Part shown: positions 1 through 7,568 of the stretch, piece by piece
How the letters are laid out: each line of letters starts with the position of its first letter
Position numbering within the stretch: position 1 is the stretch's first letter
From: Bacillus sp. (in: firmicutes)
Lineage (GTDB): Bacteria > Bacillota > Clostridia > Lachnospirales > Lachnospiraceae
DNA length: 34,225 nucleotides
Assembly (NCBI GenBank): GCA_023666125.1
Contig: JAMPCN010000027.1
Span: 1-34,225, forward strand
Direction of reading: 5' to 3'
Program-made: the position numbers and the translations under genes
Notes under the pieces: generated by a model
What the model was told of the DNA's origin: nothing
Seen by the model: the letters and a program-made list of their open reading frames with translations, nothing else
The model's database searches: none

Positions 1-430
1 AATCATAACGGTTATTTCCCTCCTGCTCCGGAAGAATCGGGTGCATAACCAGATTATAATCCGTATCGTCAATCCACATATATCCCGAGGAATCGTCACG
101 GTAACGCATACCGCGGATAACCTCTTTTGCCAGTTCCTTTGCCTCTTCTTCCGTTATTTCGCCTGCCTGAGCGCGGTCGTAATAGTCCTGCAGAATGGCA
201 ATACATGTCTGAATTTCCGACTTGATTTCCAATGCATACCCCTGATACATGGTGTCATCATAAGTCTGTAGATTCTGGTTCATGGAACGATTCAAAAAGG
301 AAATGCCGAGTGCGCCTAAAATCAGAACCGTCGCCGCTATCATACAGAAAACAACTAACACCAGCACTGTTGCAATACTGCTCGAGCGCTTTACTGTACT
401 GCTTTCATCGTTTTTATTTACCTTACCCAA
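1..430 (-). CDS. Chemoreceptor or sensor with Cache domain, N-terminal fragment
   Basis: The gene is cut by the left edge; about 143 N-terminal residues are visible. A short charged N-terminus is followed by one membrane helix at about residues 18-46, then an extracellular helix and a Cache-type ligand-binding motif at residues 116-132 (GYMWIDDTDYNLVMHPI), typical of methyl-accepting chemotaxis proteins and some sensor kinases. The signalling part lies outside the window, so chemoreceptor is the likelier reading but not proven. The start is a TTG at 430: an in-frame TAA lies two codons upstream, an AGGGGG ribosome binding site precedes it by about 8 bases, and the next in-frame starts fall inside or beyond the membrane helix. 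Confidence 0.75.
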   Translation of the reverse strand, partial: MGKVNKNDESSTVKRSSSIATVLVLVVFCMIAATVLILGALGISFLNRSMNQNLQTYDDTMYQGYALEIKSEIQTCIAILQDYYDRAQAGEITEEEAKELAKEVIRGMRYRDDSSGYMWIDDTDYNLVMHPILPEQEGNNRYD

Positions 431-466
431 TTTTTATGCCCCCTTCGTGCAACATTCATATATTTT

Positions 467-494
467 ATTATACTCCTTTCTTTGGGTTTTTCAA
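467..494 (-). promoter_or_regulatory. Sigma-A promoter of the chemoreceptor-like gene
   Basis: TTGAAA (489-494) and TATAAT (467-472) are separated by 16 bases. The -35 box overlaps the stop codon of the upstream membrane glycosyltransferase gene, so the chemoreceptor can be transcribed on its own. The predicted start is near 460, giving a leader of about 30 bases before the TTG start. Confidence 0.7.
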
Positions 495-2269
495 GAAAAG
501 CTTTTCATATCATAAAGTACCAAATATGCACTCTCCACACACGGTTTCTGATACTGCTCTATTTGTTCCCTGTATGCGCTGTCAATATCTATGATTAAGT
601 ACCCGTCTATGTCAACAGCTCCGTCCACGGCGCTGCCGTTTTCTTTCACCGCCGCCCACCAAGCATTAAATTCCTCTTCACCTATTACCACAATTTCCTT
701 ATCCGGCAGATTAAACTGGACATTATCAATATACGTTATCCCATCGCCATATAAATAGGTAATCGGCGCGTTCCTGTCCTTTCGGTCAATATAGTCGCTA
801 ATCTGCAATTCCTTATAGAGCAGGTTATGAAACTTCTCCGTATATTTATGATCCAGTACGCTTCCCATCACGATTTCCGCCAAAACAGCCAACGCCAGAA
901 AAGAGACTGTCAGATTCTTCCTGCCGCTTATCCACACACATAGGGAAAATAATAAAATAATAAGATTACTGAACAAAAAAACAACCGCCATATCCGAGAC
1001 AATGTCAAAATGTAAATCATCCACCAAATAACTGATTCCGGCCATAAAATATCCCTGTATTTCATGACCGCCATATAACCGCTCTGCGTACAACACCGCC
1101 GGAAACATCAGGAACTGCACCGCTATGATACCTGCCGTATTTCGGACAAGGCGTCCGCTTTTCCACATCCGCATAAAACCGATTGCCATACAGAGCGGCA
1201 GCAGGTAATCATTATATCTGCCGTATACTATCTCGTCCAGCCGCCTTGGGTTATTCATATAGAACGCCGCCACCAAAAACTGGCCGAGAAACGACAGGAG
1301 CAAAAACAAGCCTGTCCATTCCGCCGCGGATACGGGCATTTTCCGGCGCAGTTTATAGCATACGCTCCTGCTGCCAGCCGCCGCATAAGCAAGCGCATAA
1401 TACAGCAGTCCGAAAGAAGACGCGCCCAGATAAAAAAATTTACCAACACAACCACAGAAAAATCTGGCGAATCCCTCTTTGGAACAAACTGCCAGCACTC
1501 TCGCAAATTGCCCTGCTATATCTGTCCTTGCAAGCATTTCACTATCTGTATTCGCATAGACCGAGTGCAGCAGCGTAAAACGGATGCCGCCTCCCAGAGC
1601 CAGTCCTGCCAGCAATGCAGCGCATACCATAAGCATCCTGCTCCGATAAGCAGGCTTGCTCCAAAGCTGGCACAGCAATACCAGAACTGCCGCTGCCGCA
1701 ACTCCTACAGTCCTCATATGCACAAAGCAAAGATAAAGCAACATACACATAAGGAGCGCTATCGTTCCCAAGCGCGGCCGACACGCCACACATACCATCA
1801 AATAAACTATCAGAATATATAAAAAAAACAGAAGTCCTTCTGTCAGAGTAGCCTGCCCATAGAAAAGCCATACCGGATAGAACAGGGCAATTCCTACGGC
1901 GCAGGCGCGTTCCTGTTCTTCCGACTCTGTAAACAGCTCCCGCACAATAGCATAAAGAGGGAATACCGCCGCTGCCTGCAATGCCGCATTAAGGGCAATG
2001 GCGGCGCGGTAAGCCGAAACTCCGCCTTGCCATATCCATAAAATCGGCGCCAGAAGAAGACTGTAGCCAAAGGAATAATAGGAATTAAGCGCCGTCAGAT
2101 TACTCCAGTCATAGCCAACCCATTCCGCCGCATTAGCCCAGTATCCAAACTCATCCGGATAATAGACCATTCCGTAAATTCCATGAATATGATATTGAAA
2201 AATACAAAAAATAAGAAATGGAAACAACAGAAAAAGGCTAGGAAAAGTTCTCCTTTTCCTAACCCTCAT
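491..2269 (-). CDS. Polytopic membrane glycosyltransferase, GT-C type (GT39/ArnT-like)
   Basis: A 592-residue membrane protein with many hydrophobic helices. After the first helix an extracytoplasmic loop carries YYPDEFGYW (about residues 36-44); an acidic pair at this place is the hallmark of GT-C enzymes that use lipid-phosphate-linked sugars (GT39, GT83 and relatives). A soluble C-terminal part of about 100 residues faces outside by analogy. I infer transfer of a sugar from a lipid carrier to a protein, lipid or polymer on the outer face; the acceptor is unknown. ATG 2269 is preferred: a weak AAGG lies 11 bases upstream, whereas the alternative TTG at 2290, overlapping the stop of the upstream gene, has no ribosome binding site. 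It forms a two-gene unit with the secreted Ser-rich protein gene 17 bases upstream. An 8-T run (1822-1829) lies within the gene. Confidence 0.7.
   Translation of the reverse strand: MRVRKRRTFPSLFLLFPFLIFCIFQYHIHGIYGMVYYPDEFGYWANAAEWVGYDWSNLTALNSYYSFGYSLLLAPILWIWQGGVSAYRAAIALNAALQAAAVFPLYAIVRELFTESEEQERACAVGIALFYPVWLFYGQATLTEGLLFFLYILIVYLMVCVACRPRLGTIALLMCMLLYLCFVHMRTVGVAAAAVLVLLCQLWSKPAYRSRMLMVCAALLAGLALGGGIRFTLLHSVYANTDSEMLARTDIAGQFARVLAVCSKEGFARFFCGCVGKFFYLGASSFGLLYYALAYAAAGSRSVCYKLRRKMPVSAAEWTGLFLLLSFLGQFLVAAFYMNNPRRLDEIVYGRYNDYLLPLCMAIGFMRMWKSGRLVRNTAGIIAVQFLMFPAVLYAERLYGGHEIQGYFMAGISYLVDDLHFDIVSDMAVVFLFSNLIILLFSLCVWISGRKNLTVSFLALAVLAEIVMGSVLDHKYTEKFHNLLYKELQISDYIDRKDRNAPITYLYGDGITYIDNVQFNLPDKEIVVIGEEEFNAWWAAVKENGSAVDGAVDIDGYLIIDIDSAYREQIEQYQKPCVESAYLVLYDMKSFS
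2239..2261 (-). repeat. 9-bp inverted repeat just inside the start of the GT-C gene
   Basis: Arms TAGGAAAAG and CTTTTCCTA flank a 5-base loop on the minus strand, beginning 8 bases after the ATG at 2269. After the second arm comes GCCTTTTTC. In mRNA this could lower translation initiation or give partial termination, making the membrane protein less abundant than the secreted protein encoded ahead of it. The repeat is seen; the function is inferred. Confidence 0.4.
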
Positions 2270-2286
2270 TCTATCATGCGCCTTAC

Positions 2287-2970
2287 TCAATATTTAATCA
2301 GCGCGTACGCTGCCTGGCCTGCTGTTGTGTCAAAAGTAACCGTGTCAGGGTTTGTATCAGTATCTGTCAGAATTGATACAGCTCCGCCCGGACGAACAGC
2401 AACAATGGCAAATGTCTTACCGTCCTGTGCGAAAGATTTCGGTATACCTACTTTCAAGCTGATTGTTGCTCCGTCTGCAGGAAGTAAGCTGAACTTTCCG
2501 CCCTTTTTCTTGCCGATTTCTACATTGATTGCCGGACCAACCGATGCGCCCATCGCCGCCGCCGCGTCATTGATGCATGCCTGTGCAGCAGGACTCTTCT
2601 TAGCGCTCATGTTGTAGATTCTTGCATAAGGCGTCTCGCCATTAGCAAGTGCGTAACCATCAGCTATTGTTTTAAGACCTGTCGTGATAGCGGTGCCGTT
2701 TACATTCGTTGCAAGATAAACACCTGATAAAGATGTTTTAACACCTGCTACTGAACTTGTCACAGGAACCGGAGCGGATTCGGATGAAGAACCTCCGCCG
2801 CTGCCAGAATTACTGCTACTGCTGACAACTTCACTGCTGCTACTGCTCTTGCTGCTTTCACTGATAGCTTTCGAGCCAGCGCTCGATGCAAATACGCTCG
2901 TAGAAGATGCAACCAAGAGAACGGCTGACAACGTACCAACCAGTACTCGTTTAACAATATTTGCTTTCAT
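2287..2970 (-). CDS. Secreted protein with Ser-rich linker, function unknown
   Basis: A 227-residue exported protein. Residues 1-28 form a signal peptide (basic start, hydrophobic core, VFA before the likely cut). Residues about 29-70 are a low-complexity Ser/Gly segment of the kind that spaces a domain from the cell surface or carries O-glycans. The remaining 155 residues form a domain I do not recognise, rich in Gly, Ala, Val and Thr and probably beta-rich. No LPXTG, SH3b or choline-binding repeats are visible, so its mode of attachment is unclear. Ribosome binding site GAGGAGG precedes the ATG. It is the first gene of a unit with the GT-C glycosyltransferase downstream, which might modify it. 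Confidence 0.7.
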   Translation of the reverse strand: MKANIVKRVLVGTLSAVLLVASSTSVFASSAGSKAISESSKSSSSSEVVSSSSNSGSGGGSSSESAPVPVTSSVAGVKTSLSGVYLATNVNGTAITTGLKTIADGYALANGETPYARIYNMSAKKSPAAQACINDAAAAMGASVGPAINVEIGKKKGGKFSLLPADGATISLKVGIPKSFAQDGKTFAIVAVRPGGAVSILTDTDTNPDTVTFDTTAGQAAYALIKY

Positions 2971-2993
2971 TGTTTTTCCTCCTCTATTGTTTT

Positions 2994-3010
2994 AGCTATT
3001 TTTAATAGCT
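2994..3010. promoter_or_regulatory. Palindromic operator candidate, AGCTATT-N3-AATAGCT
   Basis: A perfect inverted repeat with 7-base arms and a 3-base spacer, lying between the -10 box of the secreted-protein promoter and its ribosome binding site, at about +2 to +18 of the predicted transcript. Bound protein would block transcription. The same core is present at 17413-17427 and 18136-18150. The divergent XRE gene starts about 110 bases away and is the nearest candidate regulator. Confidence 0.55.
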
Positions 3011-3018
3011 TTTATACT

Positions 3019-3047
3019 ATGATACTCTATTATTAATATAATTTCAA
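3019..3047 (-). promoter_or_regulatory. Promoter of the secreted-protein / GT-C unit
   Basis: TTGAAA (3042-3047), 17-base spacer, TATCAT (3019-3024). Transcription would start near 3012, at the edge of the palindrome at 2994-3010. Confidence 0.55.
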
Positions 3048-3118
3048 GTACTATTTTTACTAAAATTTTATATAGAAACAGCTATTGATTGAATACTTTG
3101 CAGAAAGGAGCTGATAAC

Positions 3119-3580
3119 ATGGATAAAACCACCAACCTTCGACTGGCGCAATACCTAAAAGAACTTAGAAAATCGCATGGTTATCAGCAGGAGTTCGTTG
3201 CCTCCCATCTGAATATCACCAGACAGACATACTCCCACTATGAAACCGGACGCATCACGCCGCCCGTCAATTCCCTGTACAATCTTGCGGCGCTCTACGG
3301 CATTCCCGTTGAAAATTTTATGGAATTCCTTGTCACTTATAATATCAACTCGGATTTTGTAAAAAAACCAACGTCTTTACTTTTACAGGAACCGGCGGCC
3401 AATCTGAGCGAATTCATGTCCTATATCAACCGGCCGGAACAAAGCAAAAAGTTCAAACTCCTTGATCACAATGAGAAATTACTTCTCTATTATTATCAGT
3501 TGTTAGACCAACGCGACCGGGAAGATGTACTGACGTTCCTGAAAGTAAAATATGAAAACCGCAGGCAGGAGCGGTCGTAA
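3119..3580 (+). CDS. XRE-family transcriptional regulator
   Basis: A 153-residue protein. A Cro/CI-type helix-turn-helix occupies about residues 8-68, with the hallmark run QEFVASHLNITRQTYSHYET and a following helix NSLYNLAALYGIP. A Pro-rich linker leads to a charged C-terminal helical segment (about 114-153, with EKLLLYYYQLLDQRDREDVL) that probably mediates dimerisation or partner binding. ATG 3119 has AAAGGAG 8 bases upstream; an earlier in-frame TTG at 3089 has none. The upstream region holds one perfect half-site AGCTATT (3080-3086) of the palindrome found elsewhere in the window, which suggests autoregulation. It is divergent from the secreted-protein gene and convergent with a second small XRE gene. 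Confidence 0.85.
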   Translation: MDKTTNLRLAQYLKELRKSHGYQQEFVASHLNITRQTYSHYETGRITPPVNSLYNLAALYGIPVENFMEFLVTYNINSDFVKKPTSLLLQEPAANLSEFMSYINRPEQSKKFKLLDHNEKLLLYYYQLLDQRDREDVLTFLKVKYENRRQERS

Positions 3581-3596
3581 TTCAATTACGGCCGTT
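3570..3596. terminator. Hairpin shared by two convergent XRE genes
   Basis: An 11-pair stem (two G-U pairs) with a 5-base loop contains the stop codons of both convergent genes, TAA at 3578-3580 (plus) and at 3586-3588 (minus). No strong U tract follows on either strand, so it may be a weak bidirectional terminator or a duplex between the overlapping 3' ends. Confidence 0.4.
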
Positions 3597-3825
3597 CTAT
3601 TGTATTGATAACCAGAATATCTTCCATATGTATATTCCAAAGATATCCCAACGCAAGCAGATGGTCCACAGAAGGCAGCGTCCTGGAATGAAACCAGTCA
3701 TATATCGACTGTACCGAAGCCAGCGCAAGATACTCCTTGACTTCCCTTACCGATGTATTCTTTTCCCTGCTTAAATTCCTTATATGTTCTCCCGTTCTCT
3801 GCATATCTACCACCGGATATACCAT
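3586..3825 (-). CDS. Small XRE-like DNA-binding protein
   Basis: A 79-residue protein built almost entirely of a Cro/CI-like helix-turn-helix: GEHIRNLSREKNTSVREVKEY, then SVQSIYDWFHSRTLPSVDHL, with a closing helix LLALGYLWNIHMEDIL. The fold is clear from spacing, although the recognition helix (SVQSIYDW) differs from the typical family. There is no sensor domain. AGGAGG lies 7 bases before the ATG. A palindrome overlaps the -35 box of its predicted promoter (3855-3899), consistent with self-control. Its position opposite the larger XRE gene suggests a regulator pair, but any interaction is inferred. Confidence 0.75.
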   Translation of the reverse strand: MVYPVVDMQRTGEHIRNLSREKNTSVREVKEYLALASVQSIYDWFHSRTLPSVDHLLALGYLWNIHMEDILVINTIERP

Positions 3826-3854
3826 TTTTCATCCTCCTACATCCATTTCTTAGT

Positions 3855-3899
3855 AATATACCAAAAAATACTGCTCCAAATTAAGGCATTACCTTAATT
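3855..3899 (-). promoter_or_regulatory. Promoter with palindromic operator candidate for the small XRE gene
   Basis: TTAATT (3879-3884), 18-base spacer, TATATT (3855-3860). The -35 box is one arm of a perfect inverted repeat, AATTAAGG-N5-CCTTAATT (3879-3899). This sequence differs from the GCTATT palindrome, so a second DNA-binding specificity is implied, most simply that of the small XRE protein itself. Confidence 0.45.
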
Positions 3900-3931
3900 A
3901 CAAAAAGAAAAATGTATCAGATAATATAATT

Positions 3932-4111
3932 ATGCACAAACGAAAACATTGCAAACTACATAAAACAACGCCCCGCGCAGAACGCGGGGCTGCATATGGA
4001 CGCTTATCGGCGGATGAAAAGCTCCTGCTCCAATATTACAGAAAGCTGGATGAACGCGACCGTAAGGATATTCTTTGTTTTCTTTCTGAAAAAATATCCC
4101 ATTTTCGCTAG
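3932..4111 (+). pseudogene. Remnant of an XRE regulator C-terminus
   Basis: In this frame residues about 24-59 (LSADEKLLLQYYRKLDERDR and DILCFL) match the C-terminal helical segment of the XRE protein at 3119-3580, with 16 of 26 aligned residues identical by eye. The helix-turn-helix is absent; upstream codons are unrelated and no ribosome binding site precedes the ATG at 3932. It reads as the decayed 3' end of a duplicated regulator gene. Expression as a 59-residue partner protein that titrates the intact regulator cannot be excluded. Together with the palindrome at 3855-3899 and the half-sites after 4107, it accounts for most of the gap between the small XRE gene and the glycosyltransferase at 4177. 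Confidence 0.6.
3961..3990 (-). terminator. GC-rich hairpin with T-rich tail, minus strand
   Basis: GCCCCGCG (3970-3977) pairs perfectly with CGCGGGGC (3983-3990) around a 5-base loop. On the minus strand it is followed by GTTGTTTTA, the form of an intrinsic terminator. No minus-strand gene lies directly upstream, so it may be a leftover or may stop antisense transcription. Confidence 0.35.
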
Positions 4112-4143
4112 TCAAAATAGTTTTTATTTGCTATTATGCTATT
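4107..4143 (+). promoter_or_regulatory. Degenerate operator and half-sites before the plus-strand glycosyltransferase
   Basis: GCTAGT-CAA-AATAGT (4107-4121) matches 10 of 12 arm positions of the GCTATT-N3-AATAGC palindrome with the same spacing. Two direct half-sites GCTATTAT follow at 4130 and 4138. A weak promoter reading, GTCAAA (4111-4116), 18 bases, TATGCT (4135-4140), would again place the palindrome on the -35 box. Confidence 0.35.
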
Positions 4144-4176
4144 ATTACTATATTTTATGGCGGAGAAAATATACTG

Positions 4177-5163
4177 ATGATAGCATACATAAAAAATAAA
4201 AATGTTCTGTTCATTACAACGAAAAGACTTGATTATATCAGAAACACACAGGAAATCCGACTGTTAAAGCAATATGCCAAAAGCTACCGCATTATCGGCT
4301 CTGATAAAAAAGCCTATGTTTTGCGGCTCATCCAGGTATACCGACAGCTCTTCTTCACTTCCGTCAGACACTGCGATGCCGTGTTGATTGGATTTGCACC
4401 GCAGCTCATTCTTCCCTTTTTCAGGTGGAAATTTTGGAAAAAATACAGAATCATTGACTTTTTTATTTCTCTCTATGATACCTTTTGCTATGATAAACGC
4501 TGGGTCAATCCACACGGAGCGCTGGGCCGCCTGCTCTATCTGCTGGACGCCTGTACCATAAAACATGCGGATGCCATTATCTGTGATACCAAACAGCATG
4601 GCGAATATTTTGCAGAAGAATTTCACGCAGACAGGTCAAAGCTTCACCTACTCTATCTGGAAGCCGATCCTTCCATATATTACCCGATGCGGGTTGCCAA
4701 GCCAAAGGCGGTGAAAAAAAAGAAAGTTGTTTTGTTTTTCGGCAGTATGCTTCCCCTACAGGGCTACGAACTGGTTTTAGACGCTTTTTGTCATTTAAAA
4801 GAGCGTCCGGACTACTGTTTTTATTTTATCGGTCCCCTTCCGGCTTCCTTAAAACATCAGGTGCAGGATATTCCCAATCTCTTCCTGCGCGACTGGCTCA
4901 TGCAGGAAGAATTGGCGCGCCACATTGCTTTTTCAGACCTTTGCATTGCGGGGCATTTTGCCGGCGATATCGAAAAGGCCAAACGTACCATCCCCGGCAA
5001 AGCCTATATCTACCGCGCCATGGAAAAACCTATGCTGCTTGGCGACACGCCTGCTAACCATGAGCTTTTTAGCGCCGATAAAAATACGGTTTTTGTGCCG
5101 TCCGGCAGTTCCAGAGCCATATCAGACGCTATCCTGCGTTTCTTCGGGGATTTACCCTGCTAA
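4177..5163 (+). CDS. Glycosyltransferase, GT4-like (GT-B fold)
   Basis: A 328-residue cytoplasmic protein. The C-terminal half shows a Rossmann-like start (KKVVLFFGSMLPLQGYELVL), and a donor-binding region GKAYIYRAMEKPMLLGDTPANHELF as in GT-B retaining enzymes of family 4, where nucleotide-sugar contacts lie near this loop. The N-terminal half has the matching acceptor-side strands. The donor and acceptor cannot be told. A GGAG lies 11 bases before the ATG. It faces the long polymer operon and overlaps the end of its last gene by 12 bases tail to tail, so it probably belongs to the same surface pathway. An A8 run at 4714-4721 encodes a Lys stretch. Confidence 0.7.
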   Translation: MIAYIKNKNVLFITTKRLDYIRNTQEIRLLKQYAKSYRIIGSDKKAYVLRLIQVYRQLFFTSVRHCDAVLIGFAPQLILPFFRWKFWKKYRIIDFFISLYDTFCYDKRWVNPHGALGRLLYLLDACTIKHADAIICDTKQHGEYFAEEFHADRSKLHLLYLEADPSIYYPMRVAKPKAVKKKKVVLFFGSMLPLQGYELVLDAFCHLKERPDYCFYFIGPLPASLKHQVQDIPNLFLRDWLMQEELARHIAFSDLCIAGHFAGDIEKAKRTIPGKAYIYRAMEKPMLLGDTPANHELFSADKNTVFVPSGSSRAISDAILRFFGDLPC

Positions 5164-6231
5164 ATGATACTGCGCCAGATAAAGCAGATATAATCCCCTA
5201 TACAGCCCGCTTCTGACAAGCAGCGTAACTATCTTAAGCCTCCATTCCAGATGGCGCAGCCTGACTTCTTTAAACGCTGTTTTATAAGGATTGCTGCACA
5301 ATACCTGTTTTACATAACGCTGTTTTTCCTGATGTGATTTTGTATTTTCACGATGATAAAAATACAATCTGCCACAGATTGTAAAAGAGCGTATTACTCT
5401 GCAATAATAGGCCTGTAGAAAAGACTCCTTTTCTTCATGGTTCCACAAGCCCTCTGCCTGCTCCCTCTCATAGTAATCTTCGATGCAGCGCCAAACCCTG
5501 CCATCTTTTGCCACACGGTCCGCCTTATAACTGTTCGTAATCGAGTCCGCAACGCGGCGGTAATGATAAACCTTGCTCGTCTCATAGGAAATTTTCCGCG
5601 CCTTGCCAAAGGCTTCCATATTAAATACCATATCATCCAGAACGGCCAGCTTCTCACAAAACGCTATTCCATGCCGCAACAAAAAAGCCCTGCGGTAGAG
5701 CTTATCCCACGGAGCCGCCAACGGCACTTTCATCCCGGGAAAATCCATAGGATAGTATAAAACCGCCCTCTGCAGCCTGTTAATCTCCGTTTTTTCCCTC
5801 CATTCACAAGCAGAATGGAAATGTTCCCATGGCAGGCTTATTCCATCGCACTCCTGATAAGCGTCCAAAAGAATGATATCCGACTCTTCGCATTTATGCA
5901 GCGCTTCGCACAGCAGCCTTATACCATCCCCTGACAGCCAATCATCCGCATCCATAAAATACAGCCACTCTCCCCGCGCCCTTTCCATGCCCCGATTTCT
6001 CGCCGCAGCCACACCGCTGTTTTTCTGACGGATGAGCTGCACACAAAAGCGGCCGTCTGCAAAACGCTCCGCTATCTGAGCGGAACCGTCCGTGGAGCCG
6101 TCGTCCACCAGGATTATCTCTATCTTATTCCATCCGCTTACATCAAGCTGGCGCGCCACACTCTCCAGGCATTGCTCCAGATAAGAAACGACATTATAAA
6201 TAGGAATGATAATGGACAATTTCGGATTCAT
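5152..6231 (-). CDS. Glycosyltransferase family 2, last gene of the polymer operon
   Basis: A 359-residue GT-A enzyme. SIIIPIYN starts the fold at residue 6, DDG (43-45) binds the nucleotide, and DADD (94-97) is the metal-binding DXD motif. A helical C-terminal part follows with no clear membrane segment. It probably adds one sugar to the repeat unit or side chain on the cytoplasmic face. ATG 6231 is chosen because it overlaps the stop of the preceding gene as ATGA, implying translational coupling; an upstream in-frame GTG at 6270 would lie inside that gene. It is a paralogue of the two GT2 genes just upstream in the operon. Confidence 0.85.
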   Translation of the reverse strand: MNPKLSIIIPIYNVVSYLEQCLESVARQLDVSGWNKIEIILVDDGSTDGSAQIAERFADGRFCVQLIRQKNSGVAAARNRGMERARGEWLYFMDADDWLSGDGIRLLCEALHKCEESDIILLDAYQECDGISLPWEHFHSACEWREKTEINRLQRAVLYYPMDFPGMKVPLAAPWDKLYRRAFLLRHGIAFCEKLAVLDDMVFNMEAFGKARKISYETSKVYHYRRVADSITNSYKADRVAKDGRVWRCIEDYYEREQAEGLWNHEEKESFLQAYYCRVIRSFTICGRLYFYHRENTKSHQEKQRYVKQVLCSNPYKTAFKEVRLRHLEWRLKIVTLLVRSGLYRGLYLLYLAQYHLAG

Positions 6232-7568
6232 CCGTTCAACCACACCTTTCTGCTTTTCAAATACCACCACAGATTGCTCTTTCCGCCATAAAGCAGCATT
6301 AAAACAAGCGTCCGCATGGTTTTCGCCGTTACATCCATCTGCGCGCCTGCCTTTTTTAAATAGTTCCGATAATATTGCCTGTCAATCTTACCCAGCGCAT
6401 ACCCATGCGTATGCAGCTTTATAACCTGCAGATAATCGAGCAGCCGCCGGTCTTTCATGGCAGTTACCCACTCGTCCAGAATATGGAAAATCTCAAAATG
6501 TACAAACAATCTTTCATCTGTACAGGACACATCCTGCCCCTGCCTTCCCAACCGATAGTAATACAAATACTCCGGCACACATACCGCGCTTTTGGCGCAA
6601 AACCCGCTTTCTATCTTAAAAGGAAGGTCGTCAAAACGCGGAAGCGATTCATGGAAAGCAATCTTCTCCCTCTCAAGCAGTTCTTTTTTATAAATGCAAC
6701 GCCAGATAGCAACCCGTGTTTTTATCATGAGCTTCTGCACCTGATCTGCCCTGTAAGTTCCGCTCAGATAGGGCTGCTCCATACAATCGTTTCTGACTTC
6801 CCGTACGCTTCCTGCCGCCTCATCATACTCCTGATAGCCACAGTACGCCAGTTCATAGCCGCCCATAAGGGCTCGTTTCAATAGCTTCTTAAACATCTCC
6901 GGAGCTATAAAATCATCCCCGTCCACAAACCCGATGTATCTCCCTTTGGCCTCACACAGACCGAGATTCCTTGCGGATGCACAGCCGCCGTTTTTTTTGC
7001 GCAGATGTCTGATACGTCCATCTTTTGCCGCATAATCCTCAAGCAGCTGCGTCGAACCGTCCGTAGAACCATCATCCACAAAAAGATATTCCACATAGGG
7101 CGCTTTCCACTCTGTCAGAGATTCCAGACACTGCCCCAAATACCCACATACATTATATACGGGAATGATGACCGACAGTTCCAGCGGAGCATCTGTCCGC
7201 TCCCACTCCAATACTTCATATCTGTCCATATCCCGCATCAGCCTGCCTGTGCGATTTCTGAGGATATAGATATGTTCCGCCTGCATACGGTACCGCTCCC
7301 ACAGCCCGAAATAATCCTCTTCTTCTCCAGTCTGTCCAATCAGATACCGTATGGGAATATCTGCAATCTGTTTCACGGTTTCCGTCCATCCCTCCATGAA
7401 CAGAATGGAATCTATATGCGCCGTTTTTATGATACTGCGCAGCTTTTCCGGCTCTTTTTCCTGCGTCAGGGTAACGCTGGAAGCCCTCTGCATATGCACT
7501 GCGGCTCCCAAAATAAGCACATTCCCTATTCGGTTTTGCCTGTCAAGATAACTTTGCAACTGTCTCAT
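6228..7568 (-). CDS. Glycosyltransferase family 2 with N-terminal extension
   Basis: A 446-residue protein. The GT2 domain starts only at about residue 130 (LSVIIPVYN), with DDG at 165-167 and GDD at 217-219. The first 128 residues form a separate unit (NVLILGAAVH, later IIKTAHIDSILFMEG) that looks like a small alpha/beta domain and that I do not recognise. Both ends overlap neighbours by ATGA (4 bases), so three GT2 genes are translated as a coupled set. An A8 run (6991-6998, minus strand) lies next to the conserved NGG motif. The sugar it transfers is unknown. Confidence 0.8.
   Translation of the reverse strand: MRQLQSYLDRQNRIGNVLILGAAVHMQRASSVTLTQEKEPEKLRSIIKTAHIDSILFMEGWTETVKQIADIPIRYLIGQTGEEEDYFGLWERYRMQAEHIYILRNRTGRLMRDMDRYEVLEWERTDAPLELSVIIPVYNVCGYLGQCLESLTEWKAPYVEYLFVDDGSTDGSTQLLEDYAAKDGRIRHLRKKNGGCASARNLGLCEAKGRYIGFVDGDDFIAPEMFKKLLKRALMGGYELAYCGYQEYDEAAGSVREVRNDCMEQPYLSGTYRADQVQKLMIKTRVAIWRCIYKKELLEREKIAFHESLPRFDDLPFKIESGFCAKSAVCVPEYLYYYRLGRQGQDVSCTDERLFVHFEIFHILDEWVTAMKDRRLLDYLQVIKLHTHGYALGKIDRQYYRNYLKKAGAQMDVTAKTMRTLVLMLLYGGKSNLWWYLKSRKVWLNG

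Noticed and set aside
417-458. Short ATG-started frame of 13 codons in the chemoreceptor leader
   Set aside because: Its only ribosome binding site lies upstream of the predicted transcription start and 12 bases away; the TTG start explains the region better.
4714-4721. A8 run in the plus-strand glycosyltransferase as a phase-variation tract (also A8 or T8 runs at 6991-6998 and 1822-1829)
   Set aside because: Runs of eight A or T are expected by chance in coding DNA of this composition, unlike the G/C runs.
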